A DNA stretch of 64,000 nt, taken from the NCBI RefSeq assembly GCF_047948215.1, contig NC_134455.1:223986526-224050525 (forward strand), written 5' to 3'. Made by a program: the position numbers and the translations under genes. The notes beneath the pieces are model-generated. The model made no database searches and had not been told where the DNA came from. It saw only the letters and a list, made by a program, of their open reading frames with translations. Below are positions 13,801 to 28,200 of this stretch, in pieces. Positions within the stretch are counted from its first letter, which is position 1; every line of letters begins with the position of its first letter. Origin of the DNA: Lycorma delicatula (taxonomy: Eukaryota > Arthropoda > Insecta > Hemiptera > Fulgoridae).

Positions 13801-16251
13801 GTATAGTTTTGTTGGGGTATATGTTGTAATCTGTGTAGTGTATGTGTAAAATGTGAAGTGTTCTGCAGCTCTGGGTGTAGTGCGAAGAAAAGCTGCAGTA
13901 GCTAGGGCTGTGGGGATACCAACCCCCAAAGTCTTAATGAATAAGAATCCCCGTCGGGAAAGTTTTTAGGTGGTTTAATGCATTTTCAGATGACTGGAAG
14001 AATCAGTTGTAGATGATCCACGCTCTGGAAGACCGTTAACATAAAAAAGTGATGACAATGTTGAATGAATCAGACTTGATACAGTACGACCTGTTCAAAC
14101 TGAATATGAACCGCACCACAGTCCATCAAATTTTGACAAACAAATTGGAGATGAAAAACGTTTGTGCAAAATTGGTCTCAAAAAACCTCACTGTTGAACA
14201 GAAAAACACAGGATGGAAGTGTGTTATTATCTTCTGGGGCAAACTGAAACTAATCCTGATTTTCTAAAAAATGTTATTACTGCTAATGAATCGTGGATAT
14301 TTGAGTACAACTCAGAAGCAAAATGCCAGAGCAAGGAATGGCACACTTAAAATTCGCTACGTCCCAAAAAAGCAAAATTAAGCAAATCAAAAATCAAAAA
14401 CATCTAATTTGTTTCTTCAGTAATGGCATTGCCCATACAGAGTTTTTGCCTACAAGACAGGCTGTAAATCAATATGTTTTTCTGAGAAATTTGTGAATGT
14501 CGAAAACAGTTGTCCGTGTAAGACCAGCCATCAAAGACAACTGGATGCTGCATCATGACAATACACCTTGTCAACTGCACTCTCAATTAGAGTTTTTGGC
14601 AAAGAAAAACATTCCTGTAGTTCCTCAACCACCTTATTCACCTGACCTGAGTCCCTGTGACTTTATCCTGTTCCCGACTTCAAAAAACCACCTCAAAGGA
14701 CACTCTTTGGAACAGTAGAAAACGTAAAAAAATGTAATCGACCATCTGAAGGATATTCCGGTTTCTGGTTCCAACATTGCTATGAAGAGTGAGAAAACCA
14801 TTTGAAGTGTTGCATGGCTTCCCAAGGGAACTATTTCGAAGGTGATGAGTCCATGTATAATTGGATTGTAAATAAAAAGTTTTTCTGAACCAGTCTCATT
14901 ACTTTATTTACAGATCTCATATAATAATTGAGATCACACTGAATGTGAAAATAGGAGGAGAAAAAATTATGGAGGTAGAAGAATTTTGTTATTTGGGAAG
15001 TACAATTACTAAAGATGGACAAAGCAGGAGCGGTATAAAATACCGAATAGCACAAGCGAAACGAGCCTTCAGTAAGAAATATAATTTGTTTACATCAAAA
15101 ATTAATTTAAATGCCAGGAAAAGATTTTTGAAAGTATATGTTTAGAGTGTCGCTTTATATGGAAGTGAAACTTGGACAATCGGAGTATCTGAGAAGAAGA
15201 TTAGAAGCTTTTGAAATGTGGTGCTATAGGAGAATGTTAAAAATCAGATGGGTGGATAAAGTGTCAAATGAAGAGGTATTGCGGCAAATAGATGAAGAAA
15301 GAAGCATTTGGAAAAATATAGTTAAGAAAAGAGACAGACTTATAGGCCACATACTAAGGCATCTGGGAATAGTCGCTTTAATATTGGAAGGAAAAAATTG
15401 TGTAGGCAGGCCACGTTTGGAAGATGCAAAACAAATTGTTAGGGATGTAGGATGTAGAGGGTATACTGAAATGAAACGACTAGCACTAGATAGGGAATCT
15501 TGGAGAGCTGCATCAAACCAGTCAAATGACTGAAGACAAAAAAAATATGATCACTATCTAATATACGTTTAGCAAAGTTTGAATTTTCTGGTTTATTATT
15601 ATTAATACTATCCATGTGTTCTTTTGCATGTATAGAGAATTTACAATTGGTCAAACTGATAAATAACATCACAGTCTTCACAACCCAAACTATATACCCC
15701 TTGTTTATCAAAATCAGAATCATTATTATATGATATTTTATTACAATTATTATTAATATATTTATTATTTATTATTAAATAATAATTATTTATATTTTTA
15801 TTTATTATTTATTATTAACTTATTATTTGTATTATATGCAGGTGTAGTGTTAATTTTTTTATACAAATTTTTAATATTTTGGCTAAATGGAGTGTATTCA
15901 TTTTTTATATATTTTTTTCTTTTTTATCTGGTAATAATTTTATATTGTTAGTCGTACTAATTTTATTATTTATTCTATTGTATAATTTATTTATAGTATT
16001 AATATTATAACTGTTAATAATAGCAATATTTTTAATTATTTCTATTTATTTGTTTAGAGAAACTTATCATGTTTAAGGTAATGTAAAAGTGTTCTAATAT
16101 TTAAGGTCATGGCTCTATGTAAAAGTGCATTAAAAACATCCATCTTTTGGGACCATGGATGAAATTAATTGTAGTTGATTAATGTATCGTTTTTATAAGG
16201 TTTACGATGATCTCTAATTTTATTTTGTTATTTATTTTATTGTTATATAAT

Positions 16252-16285
<34 letters not shown>

Positions 16286-19200
16286 TACCGGCCCAATTTC
16301 ATTTATGTACTGTATATAGCATTTACAGAAATATAAATCATACAATTATTCATTGCTTAATAAATGAAACTGAGCTGGTAAGAGTTTTGTAACTAATTTT
16401 TATCTTTTTTGCTTATTATATGGAACGCTTAAACATTGTTTATTATTTATTATTGTACTTCCATTGTCTATTACATACATTTAACATGCATTTTTTTTTA
16501 AAGAAAATTCTAAATTAATAACAGATTTTGATAATAGAAATGTAGTGTCTTACCTTTTTTGATATCAGTACCATTATGCTAAAAATAATTTTATTTATAT
16601 AGCTTATTTTATTTTATTTATATTATTTATACTGCAGCTGATGGATGAACATAGAAAATATAAGAATGCTAGTGATGAAGAAAGTAAAAGGAACTATCGA
16701 CAATTAAGAAATACTATAAACAGGAAGTGCAAACTAGCAAAAGAAGAGTGGATTAAAGAAAAGTGTTCAGAAGTGAACATTGGTAAAATAGATGGAGCAT
16801 ACAGGAAAGTTAAGAAAAATTTTGGGATACATAAATTAAAATCTAATAATGTGTTAAACAAAGATGGTACACTGATTTATAATATGAAAGGCAAAGTCAA
16901 TAGGTGGATGTAATATATTGAAGAGTTATATGGAGAAAATGAATTAGAAAATGGTGTTATAGAGAAAGTTGAAGAGGATGAAAGGGGAGACACAATACTG
17001 AGATCTACATTTAAGAGAGCACATTAAAAGATTTGAATGGCAGAAAGGCTCCTGGAATAGACTGAATAATTGTAGAATTACTGCGCAGTGCAGGTGAGGA
17101 AGCGATTGATAGATTATACAAACTGGTGAGTAATATTTATGAAAAAGGGGAAGTTCCGTCAGACTTCAAAAGAGTGTTATAGTTATGACACCAAAAAAGC
17201 AGGAGCAGAAAAATGTGAAGAATACAGAACAATTAGCTTAACTATCCATGCATCAAAAATCTTAACTAGAAATCTGTACAGAAGAATTGAGTGGAGAGTG
17301 GAAGAAGTGTTAAGAAAAGAACAATTTGGTTTCAGGAAAAATATAGGGACAAGGGAAGCAATTTTAGGCTTCAGATAAATAGTAGAAGGAAGATTAAAGA
17401 AAAACAAACCAATATATTTGGCATTTATAGACCTAGAAAAGGCATTTAATAATGTACACTGGAATAAAATGTTCATAATTTTAAAAAAATTAGGGTTCAA
17501 ATATAGAGAGAGAAGAACAATTGCTAACATTTACAGGAACCAAACAGCAACAGTAATAATTGAAGAACATAAGAAAGAAGCTGCAATAAGAAAGGGAGTC
17601 TGACAAGGATGTTCCCTATCCCCGTTACTTTTTAATCTTTACACAGAACTAGCAGTTAATGACGTTAAAGAACAATTTAGATTCAAAGTAACAGTACAAG
17701 GTGAAAAGATAAAGATACTACAATTTGCTGATGATATAGTAATTCTAGCTGAGAGTAAAAAGGATTTAGAAGGAACAATGAACGGCATGGATGAAGTCCT
17801 ACGCAAGAAAATTAACAAGAACAAAACAAAAGTAATGAAATGTAGTAGAAATATCGAAGATGGACAACTGAATGTGAAAATAGGAAGAGAAAAGATTATG
17901 GAGGTAGAAGAATTTTGTTATTTGGGAAGTACAATTACTAAAGATGGACAAAGCAGGAGCGGTATAAAATACTGAGTAGCACGGGCGAAACGAGCCTTCA
18001 GTCAGAAATATAATTTGTTTGCATCAAAAATTAATTAAAATGTCAGGAAAAGATTTTTGAGAGTATATGTTTGGAGCATCGCTTTATATGGAAGCGAAAC
18101 TTGGACGATCGGAGTACCTGAGAAGAAAAGAATAGAAGCTTTTGAAATGTGGTGCTAAGGAGAATGTTAAAAATCAGATGGGTAGATAAAGTGACATATG
18201 AAGAAGTGTTGCGGCAAATAGATGAAGAAAGAAGCATTTGGAAAAATATAGTTAAAAGAAGAGACAGACTTATATGCCACATATTAAAGCATCCTTTAAT
18301 ATTGGTCGCTTTAATATTGGAGGGACAGGTAGAAGGAAAAAATTGTCCAGGCAGGCAACGTTTGGAATATGTAAAACAATTTGTTAGGGATGTAGGAAGT
18401 AGGGGGTATACCAAAATGAAACGACTAGCACTAGACAGGAATCTTGGAAAGCTGCATCAAACCAGTCAAATGACTGAAGACAAAAAGAAATTTATATTAC
18501 AGAAATTTTGTTTTTTGAGCAAAAGAAATATCTGCGAGACTCTTTCCATACAATTTACAATTTCATTGTAATTTTTTTTAAATTATATAATAATGATGCT
18601 AATTTTGATAAACAAATGGTATATAGTTTTGGTTGTGAAGATTGTAACATATATATCGGTATGACCAATCGTAAATTCTCTATATGTGCAATAGAACACA
18701 TGGATAGTATTAAAAACAATAACTAGAAAATTCTAACTTTGCTACACATATATTAGATAATGGTTATACATACAATTCCAATACTTTTATGAAAATTTTA
18801 CACATTTCTTATAATTATTATGACATCTAATTTAGAAAAATATCACACTTACAGTAACCATAATCTAATTAATGAGAAAAACATTTTTAAAGACTTATAT
18901 AGATAGAATTGTTTAAACGCCCAGAATATAGATAAAGAGATAATAATTTAAATAAAATATTATTCTTACACCATGGTTCCTGTTAATTTCATTTTATTCC
19001 AGCAAATTACACTGTACACTTCAGTATAATGATAACCAACAAACAATCATGATTGCTTAATCATTTTAATTTTTTGACTTTATTTTATTCTCCTGACAAT
19101 GGTCTAAAAACTGACAGATCTAGATTCACATTTAATTTGCTGGTAAGGTATAAATGTTGTTATAATTATATGGCCAGGGGTGGAGGTTAAGTCAATAGTG

Positions 19201-22200
19201 CACAGGAATACTTATGCACCTAATTACATAGATAAAAAAACATGGATTTTCACTTTTTTAATAAAAAAATCCCGATATTACAGATGATCATTTTTTAATT
19301 TATGTTCTAATATTACTTATTTCAAAACTAATATATATTACTGGGATAAAGATTTAAATTTTTTGTAATAACTCACTACATCAAAGTAATGGCTGAAACA
19401 GACTGGAATTTAATAAAAAAAAGGGACTTTCATCATCCCTTTTCAATATGTGTAAATTATTTAAAACTGTTTGATTAGTGTTATGAAGTTTGGCAATTAC
19501 ATTTACAACAGAGCATAAAAATCTTTAACTGGATAAAAAATATAACAAAAACTACACTTCGATTTAATAAATATCTAACATTATTTTTTCTAACAACTCA
19601 GAATTTTAATGGCTCAGAAATTAAGTGCTTTCTTTTGTTAGTCAATCTTTTGTTTTTGGAATATTGCAGCCCTGTTTCAATAAAAAAGATATGTGAATTA
19701 ATATAACAGCAAAAGACTGATTGTTTAATAGTGTTTATGGTGCAAAATAAAGTATTTATGAGGGCAGAAATAATATAGCCTTGATCTTGCAGTTTACAAT
19801 GTAAAACTAGTCTCTGATTAAAAATACAAATATTTGTTAGCTGGAGAAGATGAAAAAAATGCAACTGAAATTGTTTATGTTTTAATCAATTGTCACACCA
19901 CTGGTATTAAATATTTTACACTATATATTTTGAGTATGTTACAAACAAATCTTCTAGCAATAACACATTTCACTATAGAACTGTTTACTCGGTCAGCTCC
20001 TGACTGTAAGATATGGAAAGGTACATTCATCGTCACTCCATTAAAAGGATCTTAAAGTAGTAATGCTCACAGAATGGAGCTATTCCATTATGCGAGTTTA
20101 TTTAGGAAGATAGTATTTACTTGAGCAAGTATTTACCTGAACTAATTTTTATTTTATTATAATTTTTTTTTTATAAATATATCTTTTTAAGTTCCAAGAT
20201 ATAAAACGTATGACTACAAATATGTTTCTCTATAAACAACAGATAGCTGATAAACTTTCAGTAAAACATAAGTCAATAAATAATTGAGTAATTGGTTATT
20301 TCTTTTGCCGATTCCCCTCTGAATTGCCTAATGACATAAATTCTGAGTCTCTTCCTATAAACTCTTACTAGGAGATTTATACTCTTGTCATCATTTCCAT
20401 TTACAAATTAAAAATTAAACCTCATTTAAAATTTACTTACAATAAAAACTGAGGGAGGAGAGAATACTGTCAACTAGGACCTAGTCAAGTGTATTACAAT
20501 TACTCTCACATCATAATCTAAAACAAATAATTAGGCTTCCTACAATAAAATTATGTTAAAGAGAAACTTTAGGTATTGATAGGTGGCTTAAATGACTGTA
20601 CCTAACTAGTCATTCAAATAAAAATTTTGCTGATAACAGGGTCCACCTTCACAAGAGCAGTTTTCTCAACTTTACTGATGAAAACTGAACAAAGCATAAC
20701 TTCACTGAAAATTTCACACAAACTGGCAGTGCAGTTCACACCACAAAGCCTCACTCCATTAAAGAAACCAGTTTTCCCCCAGCGTTGAACCACCCTTGTA
20801 GTACCAGTCTCTAATCCTTCCAAAAATAGGCAATCAATACATACAATATTAATTTGACTGGACCATCCTCTGCTTACAGAAAATTTAACTTATATAATTT
20901 AGCTTAACTTCCTCAAATACTAGCCTAACTAGCCAAATACTATGGTTGGAGGGAATACCTAGACGACTGTCACTCTTTTAAACAGGTAGCATACCAATCT
21001 TCCAAGTACAATACCATATTCAAATGCAGGCTTTCCATTACGTGATATGTTATGTTAATTGTTCCATTTTTCTAGAGAAAGAGCTTGAAACCGCTTCTTC
21101 TGGGAGTATAGCCCAATGCAACAAAATTTAGAATGGCAATGACATAAGCTACACTTCTCCAGTATTTCAAAGTTCCTCAGTGATTCTCATAATATTTGTA
21201 GTTTCTGCTTCCTTCACAGTTTCAATACAACAGCCTGCATCTTCACAATTGTATCTGCTGGGAGAACCTTACCCAGAATGATAGTAGCCTCAAAGGAATA
21301 TGCGTCAAATAAAATAGTTCATATTGTATGGGCCTGTGCTGAATACTTCTAAATTTAGAATAACTTTTATTTTAATCTAACATTCTATCACAAACCACAC
21401 CCAATGAAGAACCTACACTTTTGAAAACTTCCTAGTATAGCATCCAAAAGACTACATAAAAAAGATCCCACTCTACTAGTTACTCTTTTTCATTTTTACA
21501 TTATCAAGGCAGCATCTGTTGCTACTTAGATAATATGATTGCTGAAAAGCAATTTATCATCCAATAACATCCTGCCATAACACCTTATAGACTAGAAGTA
21601 GTTCCTTTATATTTAAGGAGATTTAACCCAAAGCTTAATTTTTTCATATCTTTGAGAAGCATATACTTTGCCTTAGGAATAAACATATTTATATTTTGCA
21701 GTTCATTCAACCCTTCAAAAATGCTAAAGCCATTTGCTCTCAGTTCTAAAAATGTAAACATGAGTTACCATGTATTTGAGAAAGCAGTCAACTGCATAAG
21801 CTTGAATAATAATGCCTTCTGGGAGCAGAAGCCCCATGAGGTCATCAAATTCACGGTTAAAGATCAAAATACTTATATTTATGAAGTTCCTCTAGTGATG
21901 GATTTTTGCACAGCAGCTGTATGGTTTTAATTAAGTATTTCTATTAATCACGTAATCGCTGACAATGACCTGGAAAGCATTGGGAACAGGAATGATTCAA
22001 GACAAATTCCAAAACAAGGGAAAAAATGCTGCCTCAATATCAATAAAAACTGCCAAAATATATTTATAGTTGTCCATCCTGTAGTCTACCAGCCCAGTCA
22101 AGCACCTTGGAACACTCTCCAAGCAGTTTATTGATGATCAGCACTGCTGGAGGTAAACTCCTTCAAAGTGCTGTTCTGGGAATCCATCCAGTATATTCTG

Positions 22201-25200
22201 TTGTTTATTCATTTGTCCAAACTATGGAAATGTCCTAATAAAAACAAAACTTGTTAAAAAATGTACCAATAATGAAATTTTGAGTGAAAACTCATTAGCT
22301 TTTTTACCTCAGTTGATAAATTTTTCTATGCCATATTTTAATTTGTTTATAAATAAATAATGCACCATAATCAGGCTATGACTATAATGTGCATACTAGG
22401 TATCTCCAATAATACCTAATATGATATAAGGATACTTTCAATAAATATACAGTTATGAATGTATTCTTATGTTGTAAACAAAGCAAGTGTATGCTAACTG
22501 TGTTTAGTAATTATTAAAACAATGCATTTGAAAAGTTGCTGTGCAGTATGCTTTAGAATTATGTGGTGCATTCTGTTCTTTGGCATTAAGTATGGTGCCC
22601 TGTGGGTTTGTTGGGTATTGCTCAGTAGTAAACCAAGACATCATTTGTTGAGCTGTGACTGAATGTCCTTAGTTTAGTTTCGTTCATTGGAATCAATAAT
22701 TGAAAGAAACATAATGGTTTTTTCAATAGAGGAACAGATTTTTCTCATTGAACATGTCTTTCGTTAAGGTGACAAGTATACAGATTTAGTGAAGCACAAG
22801 TTTTCTGAAATTTTTTTACATATTCCTGTTTCTCATCACAATGCAATTCAAACTCTTATCAAAAAATTTTAGGCAACAGGCTCTGTTGAAGATGCTGATT
22901 GAATTGAAAAACCACTTAAACTTAATTAACAGAAGCTGCTTCTGTTAATTAAGTTATTAATCCATATTAAGTTATTTACCCATAGCATTTCAAATGCTAT
23001 GGATGAAAGTCAATCAAAATCAATGCATAAGTTAGCACAGCAGCAAGATATTGGATTTGCTACCGCATATAAAACTATAAGAAAAGACTGAAAGTATTTC
23101 CCTATAAAGTAATGAGTGTTCTAGAACTGAAACCTACAGATCATGCCAAAAGACTAAATTAATATCAATGGTTTAAACATTTTATTGACCAAAATTCAGT
23201 AAGTAACCTTGACATTACGTTTTTTACAGATGAAGTCTGGTTTCATCTGGGAGTGTATATTAATTCACAAAATACATGACTGTGGCCAACAATTAACCCC
23301 CATGAATTACACTAACAATCTTTACATGTGAAGGTTGGAATATGGGTCAGTGTGAAGAAAATGGACACTGTGGGTCATATCTTTTTTGAAAATACATCAT
23401 TATTGTGTTGTTTTAACAAACTTCATTAATCAGTTAACAGAAGTGGAAATCAATTATGGTTGGTTACAAGATGGTGTCATAGCACACACAGCTAAGAAGC
23501 CAATGACTTTTTTAGGAAATGTCTTTGGTAAACGAATAATTTTGAGGAGTTTGTGGCCTGCATGATTGCCCGATCTGATTTTCCTGATTACTTTCTACGA
23601 GAAGCAACGAAAAAAAGCAGTGTATTGCAGCAGACCATGCAAGATTGAGGAACTAAAAACTGCAATAGTGGCATACATATGAGGCATCATGCCAGGACAT
23701 CAGCTGGTTATTATTTGAAAACTAACTGAAATGTGTGCAGTGTTTTACTGATGTTGGAGGAGATCATTTTCAGCACCTTTTATAAACTAATCAAGTTACT
23801 GTCATATCTGTTTTTTTTTTTAAATAATGAAATAAAAATACAGAGTAAAATTAAGAAAGATTTGTCATTACACTTCCATAATTCCAAAAATAATACATTA
23901 CATCACAGTCCATTTTTTAATGGTATTTCACAAGGGAATAATTAAAATAAAAATTACCTAATAAGGTTTACTATACATACAGATCAGAAAAACTAGAAAA
24001 TATAATAATACAGTATGTGTATGTAATTTTACCTCAGTTTCAGGTATAGGAACTCCTAATAATTTATATCCAAGCACAGCATAATGTAATGATGGAATAT
24101 CATTAAGATCAAATATAAAGACATTTTTTAAGCGTTCTCTATCAGCCACTGACAAATATGAAGTAGTTGTGGATGCTGCATACAGGCTAGCAATGGTGGT
24201 AATGAGCACTAATAACCTACCTGTAAAAATACAAAGAAAATTATATTTTTTATTGATACATACACACAGAGTATATAAAAAGGTCATGCAAAATAAAAAT
24301 TGCCTACGTGTTTCTAAAATTAATGCAAGAAAAACATTCATATAAACATACGTAAAAAAAAAACACCTTTTATTATCTGTCCAGAATTTTGTTTTTTTAA
24401 ATATAGAATTTATCTCCAGAACAAACAGGGTTATTTTAATCAAATTTAACATATCTTTCTGAACTAAAATTCTAAATGGAATAAATAAATAGTTTTATAT
24501 TCAGTTTCAAAATTGCAGTCACTTAATTTTTCACTTAGTAACAGCTCAAGAACTATAAGTGTTAGTAAGTAGACTAATTGTTCATTAGCTAAAATTTTGA
24601 TGTTTTATCGAGAACAAAATGGCATTTTGTTTTTTTCAAACAAACAAATTATAATGAAAAATGACTAAATTTTATTCATTCTATATTTGATCATATCAGT
24701 CAATACTTCTCAAATAGTTAATATAATTTACATACTGCTAATCCAGTGAGGTTATCTACTGCAGTCTTCTTCTCCACTTAAGTCAAAATTACTTGACTTG
24801 GTCTATTTTGACTTAAGTCAAAATTACTTGAATCGGTTGTTTTATGAAACTCATAGCATATTTGTGAACTTAAAACTACAGCTAACATTCTTGTATTGAG
24901 AGAAAGTAGCAACACATCTTGTAATTGAGTAGTGTGTACTATTGTGATTATTTCTGAAAATTTTGATAGTGCTGATACTTCTAAAAGTTTAGAAAGTTGA
25001 GTTTATATGTAGGATAGGAATGAATTACTGGATAATATGACTTCTTTCTACCAATGATATGTCAATTGCAGTACATCATTCCTTCAACTGTATTATTAGT
25101 AATGCTGACATTAATTCAGATACCCTATATAGAGCTACTGTGAATCTGTATGATTACAGTTTTTAAACTTTGACGAGTAACATTTTTCAAAAAAGTATGG

Positions 25201-28200
25201 CAAATCTGCGGTGCAAACGCAGGAAAAGACTGATATACAATTTATGAATGAAAAGGCAAATGGATTTGCTTCCTACATTTATTCACAATGTAGACAGCCC
25301 AGTAGTAAAGTGCTTGTCAAAACTCACAATCCAGTCAAGTGAGACTGGCCTATTTGAACAACTGACAAATTATTATAATAAATTAAGGCCCGTTTCCACA
25401 CCTGAATTAGAGAAATGGGTTTTGCATATGATTAAACAGGATCCAGGTTCATCAAGTAGAAGAATCACTGGTCGGAAGGTATTCACAACCATCACACGAA
25501 ATATTTTCCACAACCAGTTACTGTAGTGTATCATTTTCAGCAAGCTCAAACTGTAATTTATTTCCAAAGCAGGACTGACTTCTGTCAATGACTAATAAAC
25601 AAGCATGTTCATAACACTATGTTTTTATATAATATTCTATTTACAGATGAAACATCATTTATTTGGGAGCAATAAACAATTTTTAAAACAACTATTTCTC
25701 GCCAGAGGAAAGTCCACATGCTACTTGCATTTCAAGGCATAATATCTCTTTGGTCAATGATTTGACAGGTATCTTTGGAGATATGCTGTCTCGCCCTTAA
25801 ATCTTGTCAAACTGATTGACTGGAGAAGCATAGCACAGATCACTAACCACAATATTTCAGAAATAATCTCAATATATCTTAGAATAAATTCCTGTAAAAA
25901 ATGTATAACAAATATGGTTCATCCATGTTAATGTTCCTATAAACTCTACGATTAAGTCAGAGTTAATAATTGTTTACTTGATTAGTGGGCTTTCTTTCTT
26001 TTCTTTTTCCTGTTTAGCCTCCGATAACTACCATTTAAACAATACTTCAGAGGATGAATGAGGATGATATGTATGAGTGTGAATGAAGTGTAGTCTTTCT
26101 ACATTCTCAGTTTGACCATACCTGAGATGTGTGGTTAATTGAAACCCAACCACCAAAGAACACCAGTATCCACAATCTAGTATTCAAGTCTGTGTAAAAA
26201 TAGCTGGCTTTACTAGGACTTGAACGCTGAAACTCTCGACTTCCAAATCAGCTGATTCAGGAAGACACGTTCACCACTAGACAAACCCGGTGGGTCTGAT
26301 TAGTGGGCTGGGCAAGGTCATACAGCTTGCCTCCCCATCACCAGATTTAAATCTATTGTACATTTACCTATGTGCACATTTTGACATGATTATGTCAAAC
26401 AAATCCAGATGAATTGAGAACTAAGCTAATTGTTCTAAACAAATAACAGTAATACCTGGAATGTTGAACCCCAATGCTCAGACGGACTTGTTTCTAATAA
26501 TGAAGATTTTCAATATGATATAAGAAATTGGCTAACATGTCTTCCTTTTTATGTTTTAATGAGTACTGATACTTAAATTTTATAACATGACATATGGCAT
26601 GAATGAAAAAAGCTGCCTAAAGGCAAAATATTCATCATTGAATTTACAAGTTATCTATAACTGTTAATCAATATTTTACTGAAAACATTTTAAGTCTTCC
26701 CTTTTTTGATAAAAAAAAGAAGGTAAGATTCCCAGATTCACCAATTTATATTGTGTAACTTAATACTACGCAATGTTAAAACTGAAATTAATCTTTGGTA
26801 ACTTCTTTTTGCATGGGTTATGTACCTTGTAAATTACAGAGTAACCACACCCAGAATTTTATTATTTTGCACCATACATGTGTAATAAATATTATTTGGT
26901 GACTAAATAAACAATCTTCAGTTAAAGTTGATGAAGAATAAGATTAGATTTGCTTAAGGACAAATTGGGCAGGAGTCTTGAATTGTGACTTCATCAGACA
27001 AATAACAGTAAGTTTGTTAAATTTATAAATTACTTATAAACCTGTCTAACTTAACCTAACCTTAACTCAAACCTAATTAAACTCAATTAAATTACAATTA
27101 AACAAAGTTATTTACTCTATAAATAACATTTATATTACACATTTACAACAAAAAAAACCCACAACCTAAGCTTAATTCATTTAATCTAATCTTAAGTGAA
27201 TCTAATATCATTCTTAACCTAATTATTTAGTCTGAAAATAATGTATATTATACTTGTACAAGGCTGAATTACAAAATTTTTGAAGGGAGTACTGTTTAAT
27301 TACAAGGGACATAACTTGGGTGAAAGGCGTTTGACAAATAGTTTCAATTGTTACAATAATCTAGGTCCTAAATAGGGTAAAATCCAAATTTCATCAAAAT
27401 CAAGGAAGAGTCTGAAACTGTACATAATTACCCAATTATTGTGTATTATATTGATAATTTTTTGCTAAGGCTTCCACACATTTTAACAAATAAAATAAAA
27501 TACACTCAGCACTCATATTGTTAAAACTGCATGTAGTAAAAATGGGCTAACATATAAAGATCATATATGTTTACACATATATGATTACATATGTATAATC
27601 AGATTTTCATATATGATTACACATTGTGTAATAAGTCAACAAGATGTACTGGCTTATTATTTTATTTCTACCTTTGGTAATTCTCTAATATTATTGTATC
27701 ATTTTCAATTTGCTTACTACCAAAATATGTTGTCTCTTTGAAGTTTAGCAGCAGAAAATTACATAAATTGAAAGTCACAAATCATCATAAGTCAACCACT
27801 GGGTTTTTTAAATGTCAATTTTGTGACATGGTTTCTCATTAATAGACAACTATCATTTCCTAGTGGAATGGTTTGCTCTTCAGATAAAATTAGTTTCTGT
27901 GTAATATTTGTGAAAATACAATAAACAAGTTTTATAAAATCATCCAATATTTTTTTTTTACATTTCCCTGCAAGTTTTACAGTGAAGTGAAGTGTCAAAA
28001 CTGAGATAAATACATGAAATTAAAAGAACAAAGACAAGGTTTTCAGTATTTTAATTAACTGTAACAAGTTAGTCATGTTAACCAGTAAAATGAAGGTAGG
28101 TAGGTACAAATCGGACACAAAAATTGTCTTCTTGTGCCAGTTGCAATCCATGATCATGATACGCTATTACCTATCATTCATAAACATATATGCTCTGGAA

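Noticed and set aside
15723..16640. Possible RT part of the Penelope-like element
   Set aside because: The sequence is low-complexity AT-rich DNA with no RT motif in any frame.
23958..24452. 164-residue ORF read as a complete separate minus-strand gene
   Set aside because: Only its central part (24033-24220) is conserved, with an acceptor and donor at its edges. The rest is intron read-through around RPN2 exon 2.
27040..27260. Telomere-like strings (aacttaacctaaccttaa)
   Set aside because: Only one or two TTAGG/TAACC-like units in AT-rich text; not a tandem array.
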